Source: Volvox africanus
Lineage: Eukaryota; Chlorophyta; Chlorophyceae; Chlamydomonadales; Volvocaceae
Reading direction: 5' to 3'
Length of the DNA stretch: 64,000 nt
NCBI GenBank assembly: GCA_030268105.1
Contig: BSDZ01000019.1
Span: forward strand, 2,915,501 to 2,979,500
Shown here: positions 62,974 through 64,000 of the stretch, piece by piece
Position numbering within the stretch: position 1 is the stretch's first letter
Layout of the letters: every line of letters starts with the position of its first letter
The notes under the pieces: generated by a model
The model's input: the letters and a program-made list of their open reading frames with translations, nothing else
Database searches by the model: none
What the model was told of the DNA's origin: nothing
Program-made: the position numbers and the translations under genes

Positions 62974-63907
62974 CTGAAAATTGTGGCGTGAATCCGTTGA
63001 AGTATTCATTCCCGTGCAGCGATTGAACTAATCTGCCTTGCAATATGTCTGGATTTGGGAAGCATTGGGGTCATAGAGTATGTCTCACACATGGTCAATT
63101 TTCATGGTCAATTTTCATGGTCAATTTTTATGGTCAATTTTCACACCTACACAAAGCTGCTATGGTGCTTGCCGGAAAAGGCTATATAATTTTGGGGGCC
63201 TGCTCGATGTGTAACTGTGGCTCTTGGTGACTTTGTTTGGGTCTCCATCTGGAAACATAGTTGCCTGGCTACTGTGTAAGGTTTGCTGTTGCCAACTTTC
63301 TGCGATCCTTACCCACGCTTGCTAACTCTGGCAGCTTGCTGCTCAATAATTAGAAACCCTTCCATAACTAGAAAGGTAGCCATGAACAGACATGTGTGGC
63401 ACTTAAGAGTTTTATGTTACAAAGTAAGCCACATGTACAGGTTCTAAATCCATATAATGGTAGCGATTTAGCAATTTTAACAAGCGTTCACCAGAGCAAT
63501 CTCTTGTACAACGACTAGTATTCATAGCGCTATCCTAAATTGAAATTAACTTTGAAGATATTTTATGCACAAAGTCTCCAATGCTACTGCACAATAAGAG
63601 CAAGTAAGAAAACTAAATAAATCCGGCGAACCCGTGCTCCGAACATTATTATGCGCTATCTACATAAACTTTGCGTAAACTGCGTTACAGTGCGTTAGGT
63701 GCGTATGGTAACGCACTGTACGCAAGATATACGCAAGCTGTTTGCGTAAAGTTAACGCGTGCGGTAGGTTTGCGATCGCATGCGTTAGGTTTGCGTACAG
63801 CTCGCGTTAGAACATACGCAAGCCCCCGATTTTCGAGCACCACGAAACGTAATAAAAATTGCAGGGAACTTTTATACTCATTATAAATATTGTTTTCATT
63901 TAAACAA

Positions 63908-64000
63908 ACTTGAAACGACGCACTATAACAGTCGTTCTGTCAAGTTTTCTATTTCTTTGTGTTAGGCTTGCATTAGGCTAACGCAATCTCTAACGCACAA
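63908..64000. repeat. Start of tandem unit U4
   Basis: Begins acttgaaacgacg followed by CACTATAACA (63921-63930) and the first subterminal repeats; cut by the window end. It shows the true unit start joined head-to-tail to the unit end of U3b. Confidence 0.8.

Larger units (their letters stand above)
53963..63907. repeat. Tandem unit copy U3b, split by a G2 insertion
   Basis: Starts in the decayed RT fragment (last blocks at 53963-54043), continues to 54765, resumes after G2-D at 61505 and runs to the unit end tttaaacaa. Its 3' half is of the U2 type (Asn variant, no 151-bp duplication). The TGCGTA cluster lies at about 63666-63823 and the four-copy 13-bp repeat at about 63091-63146. The stretch 63147-63660 shows no coding sequence. 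Confidence 0.85.

Overview
This window is a repeat-dense block of a eukaryotic nuclear genome. It holds tandem ~4.3-kb units invaded by full-length and broken LTR retrotransposons, some nested inside others. I see no bacterial-type gene, rRNA, tRNA or CRISPR array. Spliceosomal introns (GT..AG, with phase-consistent exons), chromodomain-bearing Ty3/gypsy elements and Ty1/copia elements show a eukaryote. An alga or plant would fit, but nothing in the sequence decides the lineage. The long open frames contain many Gln and Trp codons and no scattered UAA, UAG or UGA, so the standard genetic code applies.

Four retrotransposon lineages are visible. G1 is a gypsy chromovirus with 423-bp LTRs, present as two near-identical copies at 3190-10334 and 34658-41802. 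G2 is a second gypsy chromovirus with LTRs of about 824 bp. It has two minus-strand copies (3118-17615 and 34586-53962) and two plus-strand copies (21042-28514 and 54766-61504). C2 is an apparently intact copia element of 4,966 bp with two 348-bp LTRs that look identical (46323-51288, minus strand). C1 is the 3' end of another copia element (1-1035).

The background is the tandem unit. Each unit carries CACTA-like termini with subterminal repeats, an old decayed gypsy pol fragment, and a minus-strand gene for which at least eight phase-compatible exons can be read. Copies are U1a (1036-3117), U1b (17616-19044), U2 (19038-30789), U3a (30790-34585), U3b (53963-63907) and the start of U4 (63908-64000). 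A minus-strand G2 separates U1a from U1b and U3a from U3b. G1 then inserted into the left LTR of that G2, and the whole arrangement was duplicated. Later, copia C2 landed in the pol gene of the second copy only, and plus-strand G2 elements landed in the same intron of the unit gene in U2 and U3b. Intact target-site duplications and empty sites in sister copies support this order.

The most notable signal is in gag-pol expression. In both gypsy families gag and pol lie in the same frame, separated by exactly one UAG. The bases after the stop are similar, and 7 nt downstream lies a 7-bp stem with an 18-nt loop that is conserved between the families with one pairing-preserving change. This looks like programmed stop-codon readthrough. 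The copia element appears to prime reverse transcription from the anticodon arm of initiator tRNA-Met (a half-tRNA primer) rather than from a tRNA 3' end.
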